Shown: piece after piece, positions 9,251-18,685 of the stretch | How positions within the stretch are numbered: position 1 is the stretch's first letter | Layout of the letters: every line of letters begins with the position of its first letter | DNA from: Candidatus Pantoea formicae | GTDB taxonomy: Bacteria; Pseudomonadota; Gammaproteobacteria; Enterobacterales; Enterobacteriaceae | NCBI RefSeq assembly: GCF_011752625.1 | Contig: NZ_VWXD01000003.1 | Coordinates: forward strand, 1-64,000 | DNA length: 64,000 nt | Reading direction: 5' to 3' | Program-made: the position numbers and the translations under genes | Notes under the pieces: model-generated | What the model saw: the letters and a program-made list of their open reading frames with translations, nothing else | The model's database searches: none | Told to the model about the DNA's origin: nothing

Positions 9251-9821
9251 GAGTTTCTACCGGGATCACCCGTACAGGAATGGTTTCAAGATCCCATTTC
9301 CAGTTGGCAGTGGTAGTGGCAACCGGACGCATTTCAATACAGTCTGTCGGGCAGGGTGCGACACACAAATCGCAGCCGGTACAGACATCACTCAACACAG
9401 TGTGCATGGCGCGGGTGGCCCCGACGATCGCGTCCACCGGGCAAGCCTGAATGCATTTGGTGCAGCCGATGCAGTTGGCTTCATCAATCCATGCCACGGT
9501 GCGGATCGGTTCCTGCACGTCCGCACCGCCATCCAGCGGTTGCGGTTCAACGTTGAGCAGCGCTGCCAGCTTAAGCATGGTTTGCTCGCCACCGGGGGCG
9601 CATTTATTAATGGCTTCACCGTTATTACCCACGGCGTCTGCATACGGACGGCAGCCCGGATAACCGCATTGTCCACATTGGCTCTGGGGCAGAATACTGT
9701 CGATCTGTTCGACGATCGGATCTTCTTCGACCTCGAATCGGCGCGAGGCGTAGCCGAGCAGGGCGCCAAATACCAGGCCCAGCGCAGCAATAGCCACAAT
9801 AGCAATCCAAATCGCGGTCAT
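9243..9821 (-). CDS. rsxB: Rsx/Rnf complex subunit B (ferredoxin-like)
   Basis: 192 residues. N-terminal membrane anchor (about 3-25), then a Fe-S domain with [16 protein letters not shown], then two 4Fe-4S ferredoxin motifs, [12 protein letters not shown] and [12 protein letters not shown]. It relays electrons between RsxC and the membrane subunits. Start and preceding rsxA stop share a base (TAATG); its own end overlaps rsxC. Confidence 0.97.
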   Translation of the reverse strand: MTAIWIAIVAIAALGLVFGALLGYASRRFEVEEDPIVEQIDSILPQSQCGQCGYPGCRPYADAVGNNGEAINKCAPGGEQTMLKLAALLNVEPQPLDGGADVQEPIRTVAWIDEANCIGCTKCIQACPVDAIVGATRAMHTVLSDVCTGCDLCVAPCPTDCIEMRPVATTTANWKWDLETIPVRVIPVETHA

Positions 9822-10402
9822 TAGAATTTCACCAGACCGGTGAAGCCCATAAAGGCCAGTGCCATTAAGCCAGCCGTCACCAGAGCAATAGAGTTGCCTT
9901 TAAACGGCGCAGGGACGTTGGCCAACACCAGACGCTCGCGCATACCGGCGAACAATACCATCACCAACGAGAAGCCCAGCGAGGCGCTAAAACCATAGAC
10001 CGCAGCCTGCATGAAGGTGTGATTGAGGTTCACACTCAGCAACGGGACACCCAGCACCGCACAGTTAGTGGTAATCAGTGGCAGGAAGATACCCAGCAAG
10101 CGATAGAGTGACGGACTGGTTTTGCGCACTACCATCTCGGTGAATTGCACCACCACGGCGATCACCAGAATATAGGCCAAGGTACGCAGATAGACGAGAT
10201 CGAGCGGCACCAGAATCAAGTGATTCACCAGCCAGGCGCAGATTGACGCCAAGGTGATCACGAAGGTGGTGGCGAGTCCCATGCCAATGGCCGTTTCCAG
10301 TTTTTTTGACACGCCCATAAAGGGGCATAGGCCGAGAAACTTCACTAACACGAAGTTGTTCACCAGCACGGTGCCAATAAAGAGAAGTAAGTAATCGGTC
10401 AT
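9821..10402 (-). CDS. rsxA: Rsx/Rnf complex subunit A
   Basis: 193 residues, about six membrane helices, NqrE/RnfA family. The cysteine helices [13 protein letters not shown] (about 20-32) and [15 protein letters not shown] (about 101-115) mirror those in RsxE and bind the shared membrane Fe-S centre. First gene of the rsxABCDGE-nth run; 123 bases separate it from ydgK, room for a promoter. Confidence 0.97.
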   Translation of the reverse strand: MTDYLLLFIGTVLVNNFVLVKFLGLCPFMGVSKKLETAIGMGLATTFVITLASICAWLVNHLILVPLDLVYLRTLAYILVIAVVVQFTEMVVRKTSPSLYRLLGIFLPLITTNCAVLGVPLLSVNLNHTFMQAAVYGFSASLGFSLVMVLFAGMRERLVLANVPAPFKGNSIALVTAGLMALAFMGFTGLVKF

Positions 10403-10525
10403 TTTTTAACCTGGGAAGCCGAAAGGCGTCTATTATCCGGAATTGAGAGGTGCATCTCAACCTCTTCACAAAATGTGTGGCTGTTGAGAGCACTCAGAAT
10501 TAAATTCCTGACGAAACTCACGCCG

Positions 10526-10969
10526 TTATGGCTGGATAAACGTCTGTTTAACGCGCTGCGATCGCTTGAAGTAGGGGACAAACACGGCAGCGGCCAGCAG
10601 CGAAAGTAGCAACGTTTGGATCGCTTTGCTGTCTGCTACGGGCGTAAAGGCAAAGGTTTTCAGCGCCAGTAGCACCGTCATCAGTAACCACAAGATGTAA
10701 TGGCGCGGTAAACGGCGCGAACGTTTACAGAAAATCCAGCACACCCAGATACTGTAAGCCCACACCACACCTGCAGTGAGCAGAGAGACTGACCACTGGG
10801 TCAGCAACATGCCACCGTGAGAAAACAGGGTGGTACGCAGTTCCGTGTTAAACAGTGGACTCAGATACATTGCCACCACTAACGCGCTGGTGAGCATGGT
10901 CATAATCAGCCAGGCCAACGGCAGCAGCAGCCAGCCAGCGATGCGCGGCGGGTTTACCGATTCGGTCAT
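10526..10969 (-). CDS. ydgK: DUF2569 inner-membrane protein YdgK
   Basis: 147 residues with four hydrophobic segments (about 10-33, 51-75, 86-108, 115-132), matching the DUF2569 layout. Function unknown. In E. coli ydgK sits at this same place between cnu and rsxA, and the orientation is the same here. AGGATCC precedes the ATG. Confidence 0.85.
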   Translation of the reverse strand: MTESVNPPRIAGWLLLPLAWLIMTMLTSALVVAMYLSPLFNTELRTTLFSHGGMLLTQWSVSLLTAGVVWAYSIWVCWIFCKRSRRLPRHYILWLLMTVLLALKTFAFTPVADSKAIQTLLLSLLAAAVFVPYFKRSQRVKQTFIQP

Positions 10970-11070
10970 TATGCGGATCCTGTTACGTAAGAATAAGAGC
11001 GTTTCATGTCCAAACGGGGCACGCCCGACATGGACAACGCAATAGTGCAGAAAAAGGCGGGGAAAACCAA

Positions 11071-11286
11071 TTACATTACGTAGCGCCAGACTGATTTTGG
11101 CACGCGACCAAGATCATAAAGGCGACCGCCAGAAACCAGTTCGGCACGGCGATGGTCGGCAGCGCGATACATATTGATGATGTCATTATCATTGGTCAGC
11201 GAATAATTGAGATGGTCGTAGAGTTTTTCCAAACTCTCAAGATTATTCACTTTGCGGAATTTCAACAGGTAATCTAACGCAGTCAT
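11071..11286 (-). CDS. cnu: Hha/YmoA-family nucleoid co-regulator Cnu (YdgT)
   Basis: 71 residues beginning [12 protein letters not shown], almost identical to E. coli Cnu in the core [19 protein letters not shown] and in PKSVW near the end. Hha-family proteins bind the H-NS dimerisation domain and modulate silencing of horizontally acquired genes. The frame is open up to 11352, but the internal start gives the exact family length. It marks the left edge of the inserted sugar cluster. Confidence 0.93.
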   Translation of the reverse strand: MTALDYLLKFRKVNNLESLEKLYDHLNYSLTNDNDIINMYRAADHRRAELVSGGRLYDLGRVPKSVWRYVM

Positions 11287-11960
11287 GATTGCCATTAAAA
11301 AATAGAGAACGAGGAAGTGCCCAAGTATAGGGAGCACACCGCCATAGTCCATACACCAATGCTAAAAAAATTCAAAAATCAGACAAGGTGAGCTAATTCG
11401 CTCATGAAAAGACATTTTTTCTTCCTTTTGTCTTTTCAAACGCACCTTTCTTAAGAGTATTAAGGCAAATTATGCCCCGATTAGGTGCAGAGTGTGAAAA
11501 AAACTCACATCATTTATTTCACGCGTTGCGCAGACTATTTTCCTGCCTTTTCCACCTTATTTATCTGCCAGGGTGCGGATGTTTTATTTATTTATTTCCA
11601 ACTGGTCTGCACTTTTATGCACACGTCTTGAAATTGCAGATCACATAGTGTGCGAATAGTCACAAATCTGATCATTGCTGCAGTGTCCAGCGCATAACCA
11701 TTCTTTACGCAACAGCTGTAATCGTTTCCAGTTGCCCCACGCATAACCGATTCTGTTTATTACATTTATTTAACGGCAGTTGAAATAAATCACAGGCAAT
11801 TTGTCCATAATGCTGGTACGACTTGTTTGCGTGTTAATTTCGTAACCCCTTTAATTCATTCCATTTTGTGAGGCATGTCGCGCTTGTTTTTTCGCTTTTG
11901 CGCCAGGCTTAATCCGCGTTTGTACCCCCTACAACACACTCCCTTCAGAGGAATGAAATT
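11287..11960. promoter_or_regulatory. 674-bp AT-rich control region between cnu and ytfQ
   Basis: No gene seen. The region is AT-rich with several T-runs. A strong CRP-like site lies at 11649-11664 (TGTGC-GAATAG-TCACA), on the ytfQ side. A weaker palindrome TGTGA-N7-TCACA at about 11492-11508 has a 7-base spacer and is not a standard CRP site. The first part presumably carries the cnu promoter. The rest could hold the binding site of a sugar-specific regulator, which I cannot identify. Confidence 0.5.
11649..11664 (+). promoter_or_regulatory. Putative CRP-cAMP site upstream of ytfQ
   Basis: TGTGC GAATAG TCACA matches the CRP consensus TGTGA-N6-TCACA at nine of ten key bases, with A-rich flanks. 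Position about 300 bases before the ytfQ start implies a long leader or action at a distance, so function is inferred. Confidence 0.5.
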
Positions 11961-12917
11961 ATGTGGAAACGTTTACTCTTAACCGCCATGGTGAGTTCTG
12001 CACTCAGTACATCGGTGCTGGCTGCGGATATGACGGTGGGCTTCTCTCAGGTTGGGTCGGAATCTGGCTGGCGTTCTGCGGAAACGAATGTGGCGAAAAG
12101 TGAAGCGCAAAAACGCGGTATCACCTTGAAAATCGCCGATGGTCAGCAGAAACAAGAGAACCAAATCAAAGCTGTGCGTTCATTCATCGCACAAGGTGTT
12201 GATGCCATCTTCATTGCACCAGTGGTGCAAACTGGCTGGGAACCGGTGTTAGAAGAAGCGAAAGACGCCAAGATCCCGGTGTTCCTGCTCGACCGTGCCA
12301 TCGTCGTGAAAGATAAGTCGCTGTATATGGCTGTGGTCACGGCGGATAACGTGCTGGAAGGTAAGTTAATCGGTGACTGGCTGGTCAAAACGGTAGGTGA
12401 TAAACAGTGTAACGTCGTTGAACTGCAAGGGACGGTGGGCGCCAGTGTCGCCATCGATCGTAAGAAAGGCTTTGCCGACGCCATCGCAGGACACAACAAC
12501 ATCAAAGTGATTCGCTCGCAGTCGGGTGACTTTACTCGCAGCAAGGGTAAAGAGGTGATGGAGAGCTTTATCAAAGCGGAGAACAACGGCAAAAACATCT
12601 GCATGGTTTACGCACATAACGATGATATGGCCATCGGTGCCATTCAGGCGATTAAAGAGGCGGGTCTGAAACCCGGCAAAGACATCCTGACCGGTTCAAT
12701 CGACGGCGTGCCGGATATCTACAAAGCCATGCTGGCGGGTGAAGCCAACGCTAACGTGGAGCTGACGCCGAATATGGCAGGCCCAGCGTTTGATGCGTTA
12801 GAGAAATTCAAAAAAGATGGCACCTTGCCGCCAAAAATTATCAAAACCGAGTCGAAACTGTATCTGCCAGATTCTGCGCAGGCGCAGCTCGATACCAAAA
12901 AAGGCATGGGTTACTGA
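11961..12917 (+). CDS. ytfQ: Galactofuranose-type sugar ABC importer, periplasmic binding protein
   Basis: 318 residues with a clean signal peptide (cleavage after SVLA-AD, about residue 22). Mature part is a type-I periplasmic binding protein of the ribose/galactofuranose family, beginning MTVGFSQVGSESGWRSAETNV, as in E. coli YtfQ. Motifs FIAPVVQTGWEP and VYAHNDDMAIGAIQA line the sugar pocket and hinge. It delivers furanose sugar to YtfRT-YjfF. First gene of a four-gene operon; GAGGAA before the ATG is the ribosome site. Confidence 0.93.
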   Translation: MWKRLLLTAMVSSALSTSVLAADMTVGFSQVGSESGWRSAETNVAKSEAQKRGITLKIADGQQKQENQIKAVRSFIAQGVDAIFIAPVVQTGWEPVLEEAKDAKIPVFLLDRAIVVKDKSLYMAVVTADNVLEGKLIGDWLVKTVGDKQCNVVELQGTVGASVAIDRKKGFADAIAGHNNIKVIRSQSGDFTRSKGKEVMESFIKAENNGKNICMVYAHNDDMAIGAIQAIKEAGLKPGKDILTGSIDGVPDIYKAMLAGEANANVELTPNMAGPAFDALEKFKKDGTLPPKIIKTESKLYLPDSAQAQLDTKKGMGY

Positions 12918-12924
12918 TCCCCGC

Positions 12925-12946
12925 AACCGCCCTTCGGGGCGGTTTT
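12925..12946 (+). terminator. Stem-loop attenuator between ytfQ and ytfR
   Basis: AACCGCC-CTTCGG-GGCGGTT followed by a short T-run, 8 bases after the ytfQ stop. Such hairpins after binding-protein genes typically let the binding protein be made in excess over the membrane parts. Confidence 0.7.
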
Positions 12947-12972
12947 CATGACGTAAGGCGAGGTAGAACCTA

Positions 12973-14493
12973 ATGAACACCTCCGATGAATCCACACTTC
13001 TGACCCTCAACGGCATCAGCAAAGGCTTTCCTGGCGTGAAGGCGCTGGATAATGTTTCGTTCAGCATACGCAAGGGCGAAATCATGGCGCTGCTGGGTGA
13101 GAATGGTGCGGGTAAATCCACGCTGATCAAAGTGCTGACCGGCGTTTATACCCGTGACGCGGGCACTATCACCCTGAATGGCAAGGCCATTTCTCCCCAT
13201 AACACCGCAGATGCCCAGGAAGCGGGCATTGGCACCGTGTACCAGGAAGTCAACCTGCTGCCGAATATGTCGGTGGCTGACAATTTGTATATTGGCCGTG
13301 AACCTCGTCGTTTCGGCATGATCGATCGCAAGCGCATGGTGCGAGATGCCGATGCGCTAATGCGCAATTACGGTTTTGCGTTGGATGTGACTCGGCCGCT
13401 TGGCCACTATTCAGTGGCGATGCAGCAGATCATCGCGATTTGCCGTGCTGTGGATCTCTCCGCGCAGGTTTTGATCCTCGACGAACCCACCGCAAGTCTT
13501 GATGCCAGTGAAGTTGAGATGCTGTTTACCCTGATGGCACAGCTAAAAGCCAAAGGGATGAGCCTGATTTTTGTGACGCACTTTTTAGACCAAGTTTACC
13601 GCATTACCGACCGCATCACCGTGTTGCGCAACGGTCAGTATATAGCCACGCGTGAGACGTCAACCCTCCCGCAAATTGAGCTCATCAAACTGATGTTGGG
13701 CCGCGAACTGCTCGAGACTGCGTTACAGCGCCAGGGAAGTACCTTACGTAGCAATCAACCGGTGGTTTCGTTTGAAGACTATGGCAAGAAGGGGACAATC
13801 GAGCCCTTTAGTTTACAAGTCCGCCCCGGAGAAGTGGTTGGACTGGCGGGGCTGCTCGGCTCTGGGCGCACTGAAACCGCAGAAGTGCTGTTTGGTATTC
13901 GCCGCGCGGATCGTGGTAAGGCGACCATTAAGGGCAAAGTGCAACATATTCGCACGCCCGCCAAAGCTTCACGTTTGGGAATGGGTTTCTGCCCTGAAGA
14001 TCGCAAAACTGATGGAATCATCGGCGCAGCGTCGGTACGCGAAAATATTATTCTCGCGTTACAGGCACAGCGCGGTTGGTTACGTCCGATTAAGCGGCGC
14101 GAACAGCAGGCGATTGCTGAACGTTTTATCAAGAGTCTTGGCATCCGCACGCCTCATGCCGATCAGCCTGTGGAGTTGCTCTCCGGGGGGAATCAGCAAA
14201 AGGTTTTGCTGTCGCGCTGGCTGGTGACCAAACCGCAGTTTCTGATCCTCGATGAACCGACGCGTGGCATTGATGTGGGTGCGCATGCCGAGATTATTCG
14301 CTTGATTGAATCCCTGTGCGCCGATGGACTGGCGTTACTGGTTATCTCCTCTGAACTGGAAGAACTGGTGGGCTATGCCGATCGTGTGTTGATCATGCGC
14401 GATCTGAAGCAAGTGGCCGAAATCCCGCTGGAGCAATTGTCGGTGGCATCGATTGTGAAAGCCATCGCCGACGGAGGAGCACAACATGCTTGA
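12973..14493 (+). CDS. ytfR: Galactofuranose-type sugar ABC importer, ATP-binding protein
   Basis: 506 residues made of two fused ABC ATPase domains, as in all ribose-family importers. First domain: Walker [10 protein letters not shown] (about 42-50) and Walker B region VLILDEPTASLD. Its signature loop reads HYSVAMQQ, degenerate. Second domain: ABC signature LLSGGNQQK and Walker [15 protein letters not shown], with a degenerate Walker A (LLGSGRTE). This asymmetry is normal for the family. Its end overlaps ytfT by 8 bases. Confidence 0.94.
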   Translation: MNTSDESTLLTLNGISKGFPGVKALDNVSFSIRKGEIMALLGENGAGKSTLIKVLTGVYTRDAGTITLNGKAISPHNTADAQEAGIGTVYQEVNLLPNMSVADNLYIGREPRRFGMIDRKRMVRDADALMRNYGFALDVTRPLGHYSVAMQQIIAICRAVDLSAQVLILDEPTASLDASEVEMLFTLMAQLKAKGMSLIFVTHFLDQVYRITDRITVLRNGQYIATRETSTLPQIELIKLMLGRELLETALQRQGSTLRSNQPVVSFEDYGKKGTIEPFSLQVRPGEVVGLAGLLGSGRTETAEVLFGIRRADRGKATIKGKVQHIRTPAKASRLGMGFCPEDRKTDGIIGAASVRENIILALQAQRGWLRPIKRREQQAIAERFIKSLGIRTPHADQPVELLSGGNQQKVLLSRWLVTKPQFLILDEPTRGIDVGAHAEIIRLIESLCADGLALLVISSELEELVGYADRVLIMRDLKQVAEIPLEQLSVASIVKAIADGGAQHA

Positions 14494-15502
14494 ATCCCCT
14501 ATGACACAGCAAAAACCCGAACGGCGTAAGCCGAAACTGCCACCGGGCATGCCACAGATCGCCGCATTGATTTTAGTGCTGCTGGTGGATAGCCTGGTCG
14601 CTAATAATTTCTTCGCGATTCATGTGCAGGATGGCCGCTTGTTTGGCAGCCCGATTGATATCCTCAACCGTGCCGCGCCTGTCGCCTTGTTGGCGGTGGG
14701 GATGACATTAGTGATTGCCACCGGCGGTATTGATTTGTCGGTCGGTGCTGTGATGGCCATAGCCGGTGCAACAGCAGCGACCCTGACGGTTGCCGGCCAC
14801 AGTCTGGTTTTTATTATCCTTGCTACGCTCGGCACCGGGCTGGTTTGCGGCTTATGGAACGGCGTGTTAGTGGCCTTGCTGAAGATTCAACCCTTCGTCG
14901 CCACACTGATCCTGATGGTGGCAGGGCGCGGTATTGCTCAGTTAATCACCCAAGGCCAGATTGTGACCTTCAACAGCGATAGTCTGGCATGGTTTGGCAG
15001 CGGTTCGTTATGGCGTTTGCCAGTGCCGGTATGGATTACTTTGCTGGTGGCCCTGTTGGTCTGGCTACTGACGCGCAAAACGGCATTAGGTCTGTTTATT
15101 GAAGCGGTCGGGATTAACTTACGCGCGGCACGCAACGCGGGTGTGACAGGCTGGCTGGTGGTGATGTCAACCTATGCCATCAGTGGTGTCTGCGCGGCGG
15201 TAGCTGGTTTGATTGTGGCGGCTGATATTCGTGGTGCGGATGCCAATAATGCCGGTTTGTGGCTGGAGTTGGATGCCATTTTGGCGGTGGTGATTGGCGG
15301 TGCCTCGTTGATGGGTGGGCGATTCAATTTGGTGCTGTCGCTGATTGGCGCGCTGATTATTCAATCAATGAATACCGGTATTCTGCTTTCTGGCTTCCCG
15401 CCGGAGCTGAATCAGGTGGTTAAAGCGGTGGTGGTGATGTGTGTGCTGTTGCTGCAGTCACCGCGCTTTATCTCCATGCTGAAAGGGAGACGTCCAAAAT
15501 GA
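14486..15502 (+). CDS. ytfT: Galactofuranose-type sugar ABC importer, permease 1
   Basis: 338 residues, about nine membrane helices, with the family signature VGMTLVIATGGIDLSVGAVMAIAGA (shortened: GGIDLSVG) and the cytoplasmic coupling segment AVGINLRAARNAGV. The ATG at 14486 gives MLESPMTQQ; the next ATG (14501) is also possible. The stop overlaps the yjfF start as ATGA. Confidence 0.92.
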   Translation: MLESPMTQQKPERRKPKLPPGMPQIAALILVLLVDSLVANNFFAIHVQDGRLFGSPIDILNRAAPVALLAVGMTLVIATGGIDLSVGAVMAIAGATAATLTVAGHSLVFIILATLGTGLVCGLWNGVLVALLKIQPFVATLILMVAGRGIAQLITQGQIVTFNSDSLAWFGSGSLWRLPVPVWITLLVALLVWLLTRKTALGLFIEAVGINLRAARNAGVTGWLVVMSTYAISGVCAAVAGLIVAADIRGADANNAGLWLELDAILAVVIGGASLMGGRFNLVLSLIGALIIQSMNTGILLSGFPPELNQVVKAVVVMCVLLLQSPRFISMLKGRRPK

Positions 15503-16485
15503 TGAAGCGCCATCTGCCTTTGATGATTACGTTGTTGGTGTTTGTCGCCGGTTACCTGTTCTGTTTGAGCCAGTTTCCGGGCTTCGCCTCAACGCGCGTT
15601 ATCTGTAATATTCTGACCGATAACGCATTTCTCGGCATTATTGCCGTCGGCATGACTTTTGTGATTTTGTCGGGTGGGATCGATTTGTCGGTCGGCGCGG
15701 TGATTGCCTTCAGCGGTGTTTTTCTGGCACGTATCATCGGGGATTACCATGTCGATCCGATATTGGCGTTCGCCATTGTGTTGGCGATGGGGGCATTGTT
15801 TGGCGCCATGATGGGCTGGCTGATTGATGCACTGAAGATCCCCGCGTTTATCATTACGCTGGCGGGGATGTTTTTCCTGCGCGGCTGCAGCTATTTAGTG
15901 TCAGAGAACTCGATACCTATCGATCATCCGCTGTATACCACGTTGTCGAGTCTGGCATGGAAGATCCCCGGCGGTGGTCGCTTGAGTCTGTTAGCGGTGA
16001 TTATGCTGGTTGTGGTGCTGGGTGGCATTATCCTCGCGCATCGCACGCGTTTTGGTAATCAGGTGTATGCCATCGGGGGCAATCTGACGTCGGCGCAGTT
16101 GATGGGCGTCTCAACTCGCGCCACCACTATCAAGATTTATATGCTTTCCACCACCTTGGCGACGTTGGCGGGGATTGTGTTCTCTATTTACACCTCAGCC
16201 GGTTATGCGCTGGCAGGATTGGGTGTGGAACTGGATGCGATTGCCTCGGTAGTGATTGGCGGCACCTTGCTGTCCGGCGGTGTCGGCACGGTGCTCGGCA
16301 CGTTATTTGGGGTGTTGATCCAAGGGCTGATTCAGACATGGATTAACTTCGATGGCACCCTGAGTTCATGGTGGACCAAAATTGCGATTGGAATTCTGCT
16401 GTTTGCCTTTATCGCTTTGCAGCGTTTGCTGACCGTGATGTGGGATCGCCAAAAGAATGCGCCGGTTAAGCGACTGACTTCTTAG
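15499..16485 (+). CDS. yjfF: Galactofuranose-type sugar ABC importer, permease 2
   Basis: 328 residues, second permease of the heterodimer, again with GGIDLSVG and the coupling segment YAIGGNLTSAQLMGV. The frame is open from 15439, inside ytfT, but the ATG at 15499 overlapping the ytfT stop is the natural start. AGGGAG lies about ten bases upstream. Confidence 0.92.
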   Translation: MMKRHLPLMITLLVFVAGYLFCLSQFPGFASTRVICNILTDNAFLGIIAVGMTFVILSGGIDLSVGAVIAFSGVFLARIIGDYHVDPILAFAIVLAMGALFGAMMGWLIDALKIPAFIITLAGMFFLRGCSYLVSENSIPIDHPLYTTLSSLAWKIPGGGRLSLLAVIMLVVVLGGIILAHRTRFGNQVYAIGGNLTSAQLMGVSTRATTIKIYMLSTTLATLAGIVFSIYTSAGYALAGLGVELDAIASVVIGGTLLSGGVGTVLGTLFGVLIQGLIQTWINFDGTLSSWWTKIAIGILLFAFIALQRLLTVMWDRQKNAPVKRLTS

Positions 16486-16507
16486 ATATTTTCTCCTGTT
16501 TTAAGTA

Positions 16508-16534
16508 GGGGCGCAGTGATGCGCTCCTTTTTGT
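16508..16534 (+). terminator. Terminator of the ytfQRT-yjfF operon
   Basis: GGGGCGCA-GTGA-TGCGCTCC hairpin followed by TTTTTGTTTTTT, 22 bases after the yjfF stop. Confidence 0.85.
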
Positions 16535-16609
16535 TTTTTGTGGGATTGGCTAGGGGCATGACTTCCTGAGAATGTGCATTTGTGGAATTCGCTTTAGGCT
16601 AAGCGCAAG

Positions 16610-16713
16610 ACCACCAAAGGCCAGCCCGATCGCAAAGAAATCTCGCATCCATGCAGATCGGCCGCGCCATCCCTGGCGCGGACGCTTTGCTCTTCGGGCT
16701 GGCCTTTGCTGGT
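16610..16713. repeat. 104-bp long inverted repeat (hairpin element)
   Basis: Outer arms of 20 bases (16610-16629 and 16694-16713) pair with one mismatch, around AAAGGCCAGCCCGA / TCGGGCTGGCCTTT. An inner hairpin, CCGCGCCA-TCCC-TGGCGCGG, lies at 16662-16681. No coding content recognised. It could be a miniature inverted-repeat or REP-type element, or a structured RNA. Confidence 0.7.
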
Positions 16714-16725
16714 CCGTTAAGATTC

Positions 16726-16857
16726 GCATGGCTGTAGCGGGTGCGGACTGAAACACACTGCTCGGGTTTGCATGGCTGTAGCGGGTGCGGACTGAAACAC
16801 ACTGCTCGGGTTTGCATGGCTGTAGCGGGTGCGGACTGCAACATTCTGCTCGGTTTT
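16726..16857. repeat. Three tandem 44-bp repeats
   Basis: Units start at 16726, 16770 and 16814, each beginning GCATGGCTGTAGCGGGTGCG. The first two are identical for most of their length; the third has a few changes. Units abut without unique spacers, so this is a tandem array and not a CRISPR. The reverse-strand open frames across it (PHPLQPCKPEQC repeats) are a by-product. Confidence 0.85.
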
Positions 16858-17138
16858 GAGTGTTAGCAGACGGCATTATGCTTTCATAAAGGAGACAAAG
16901 GTGGGCAGTGGAGTAAAGCGTACGCCGCAGGGATGCGGCGTCCGAGGCTACAGGGATGTATTCACGCCGACTTTACGCAACGCCCGCCTTTGTTGACTGA
17001 ACCGCACGTTTTTAGCCACAGCCCACCTTTGTTGACAGGACTGCACATATTTAGTCACAGAGCCCACCTTTGTTAACTGGAATGCACACTTTTAGCGACC
17101 AGGCCAACATTTTCTGACTGGACAGCAGGTTTGAACCA
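16858..17138. repeat. Palindrome plus four degenerate 40-bp repeats before the araA end
   Basis: ACGCCGCA-GGGA-TGCGGCGT forms a perfect stem at 16922-16941. Then GCCCACCTTTGTTGACTG-like units start at 16982, 17021, 17062 and 17103 (periods 39, 41, 41), each later one more divergent. An inverted copy, CAAAGGTGGGC, sits at 16898-16908. No gene is seen in the whole 16486-17184 gap. Composition and repetition suggest a recombination-prone spacer between convergent operons. Confidence 0.65.
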
Positions 17139-17163
17139 CAAAAAAGCCGCGAATCATCGCGGC
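17139..17163 (-). terminator. Terminator of araBA
   Basis: On the minus strand GCCGCGATGATTCGCGGC is followed by six T. It lies just downstream of the araA stop. Confidence 0.88.
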
Positions 17164-17184
17164 TTCAATCATCAACTCAAAACA

Positions 17185-18675
17185 TCAGCGTGCCAGGCGG
17201 TAATACGCTTCATTCCAGCGCAATGCATCTTTAAACGCCGGTAAACGTGTCTCTTCATCAATCACCAGCACTTCAATGCCATTCAACTCGCCGTACAGGT
17301 ACATGTCATCCAGATCCAGAGCCTGACTAAACACCGTATGGTGGGCGCCGCCCGCCAGAATCCAGGCTTCAGACGCTGTCGCCAGTGACGGCTGAGCACG
17401 CCACAATGCACGTGCGACCGGCAGTTTCGGCAGGGGTTTCGGTTGCTCAATCGCATCGACCACATTCACCAGCAGACGGAAGCGGTCACCCATATCGATC
17501 ACGCTGGCGTTCACCGCACGACCGGCAGGTGTCGAGAAGATCATACGCGCAGGGTCGGCTTTGCCACCAATGCCAAGGAACTGTACATCGATCAATGGCT
17601 TCGGTTCTTTTGCAATCGAAGGGCACACTTCGAGCATATGCGAGCCCAGCACCAGATCATTACCCGGCGAGAAGTGATAGGTGTAATCCTCCATAAAGGA
17701 GGTACCGCCAGCGCGATTACCCGCCTGGACTTTCAGAATGTGCAACAGCGCGGCGGTCTTCCAGTCGCCTTCACCGGCGAATCCGTAGCCTTGGCCCATC
17801 AGGCGCTGCACTGCCAAACCAGGCAACTGCGTCATACCATGTAAAGTCTGGAAGTTAGTGGTAAAGGCTTTGCAACCTTCGTCATCAAGGAAGCGCTTTA
17901 GACCCAATTCGATGCGGGCCGCGTCCAGTACGTTCTGGCGTTTCTCACCATTCACGGCCGCCGCATCGCTAAACAGATACTGACTTTCGTACTCATCAAT
18001 CAGCGCATTCACATCGCCATCGCTGATGCTGTTCACCACTTCCACTAAATCGCCGACGCCCCAGCCATTCACCGAATAGCCAAACTGAATCTGCGCGGCG
18101 ACTTTATCGCCCTCAGTGACGGCGACTTCACGCATGTTGTCGCCAAAGCGCGCCACCTTCAGCTGCTGACTGGCCTGTTTTGCCAGAGCCGCATTGATCC
18201 AGCGGCCGATACGTTGCTGGCTGGTTTTATCCTGCCAGTGTCCCGTCACCACACTGTGCTGCAACCCCATACGCGCGCCAATAAAGCCGAACTCGCGGCC
18301 GCCGTGCGCAGTTTGGTTCAGGTTCATAAAGTCCATGTCCATGCTGTCCCACGGGATTTCCGCATTGAACTGGGTATGAAACTGCAGCAGCGGTTTATTG
18401 AGGATGCTTAAGCCACCAATCCACATTTTGGCGGGTGAGAACGTATGCAGCCAGGTAATGATGCCCACGCACGCGGTATCGTGATTAGCCTCACGGCACA
18501 GCGCCAAGGCTTCATCAGGCGATTTGACCAACGGCTTTAACACGAGCGGAACGGGTAAAACGCCCGCCTGATTTAAGCCGTCCATGACCTGGCGAGCGTG
18601 ATGCTCAACCTGGCGTAAGGTTTCCGCTCCGTAGAGGTGCTGTGTACCAATCACAAACCAAACGTTCTGTTGCAT
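17185..18675 (-). CDS. araA: L-arabinose isomerase
   Basis: 496 residues starting [16 protein letters not shown]. It converts L-arabinose to L-ribulose in the cytoplasm. The family motifs [27 protein letters not shown] (substrate and Mn-binding region) and [15 protein letters not shown] are present. The frame extends to 18801, but the ATG at 18675 has AAGGAG eight bases upstream and gives the family length. It begins 10 bases after the araB stop, so the two are co-translated from an araB promoter. Confidence 0.97.
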   Translation of the reverse strand: MQQNVWFVIGTQHLYGAETLRQVEHHARQVMDGLNQAGVLPVPLVLKPLVKSPDEALALCREANHDTACVGIITWLHTFSPAKMWIGGLSILNKPLLQFHTQFNAEIPWDSMDMDFMNLNQTAHGGREFGFIGARMGLQHSVVTGHWQDKTSQQRIGRWINAALAKQASQQLKVARFGDNMREVAVTEGDKVAAQIQFGYSVNGWGVGDLVEVVNSISDGDVNALIDEYESQYLFSDAAAVNGEKRQNVLDAARIELGLKRFLDDEGCKAFTTNFQTLHGMTQLPGLAVQRLMGQGYGFAGEGDWKTAALLHILKVQAGNRAGGTSFMEDYTYHFSPGNDLVLGSHMLEVCPSIAKEPKPLIDVQFLGIGGKADPARMIFSTPAGRAVNASVIDMGDRFRLLVNVVDAIEQPKPLPKLPVARALWRAQPSLATASEAWILAGGAHHTVFSQALDLDDMYLYGELNGIEVLVIDEETRLPAFKDALRWNEAYYRLAR

Positions 18676-18685
18676 TTCCTGCTCC

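Noticed and set aside
11492..11508. TGTGA...TCACA palindrome as a CRP site
   Set aside because: Spacer is 7 bases rather than 6; the site at 11649 is the better candidate.
16726..16857. Possible CRISPR array
   Set aside because: Units abut directly and there are no unique spacers or cas genes; same for 39364-39571.
16550..16876. 108- and 81-codon minus-strand frames with repeated PHPLQPCKPEQC
   Set aside because: Their repeats come from the 44-bp tandem array, not from a protein family.
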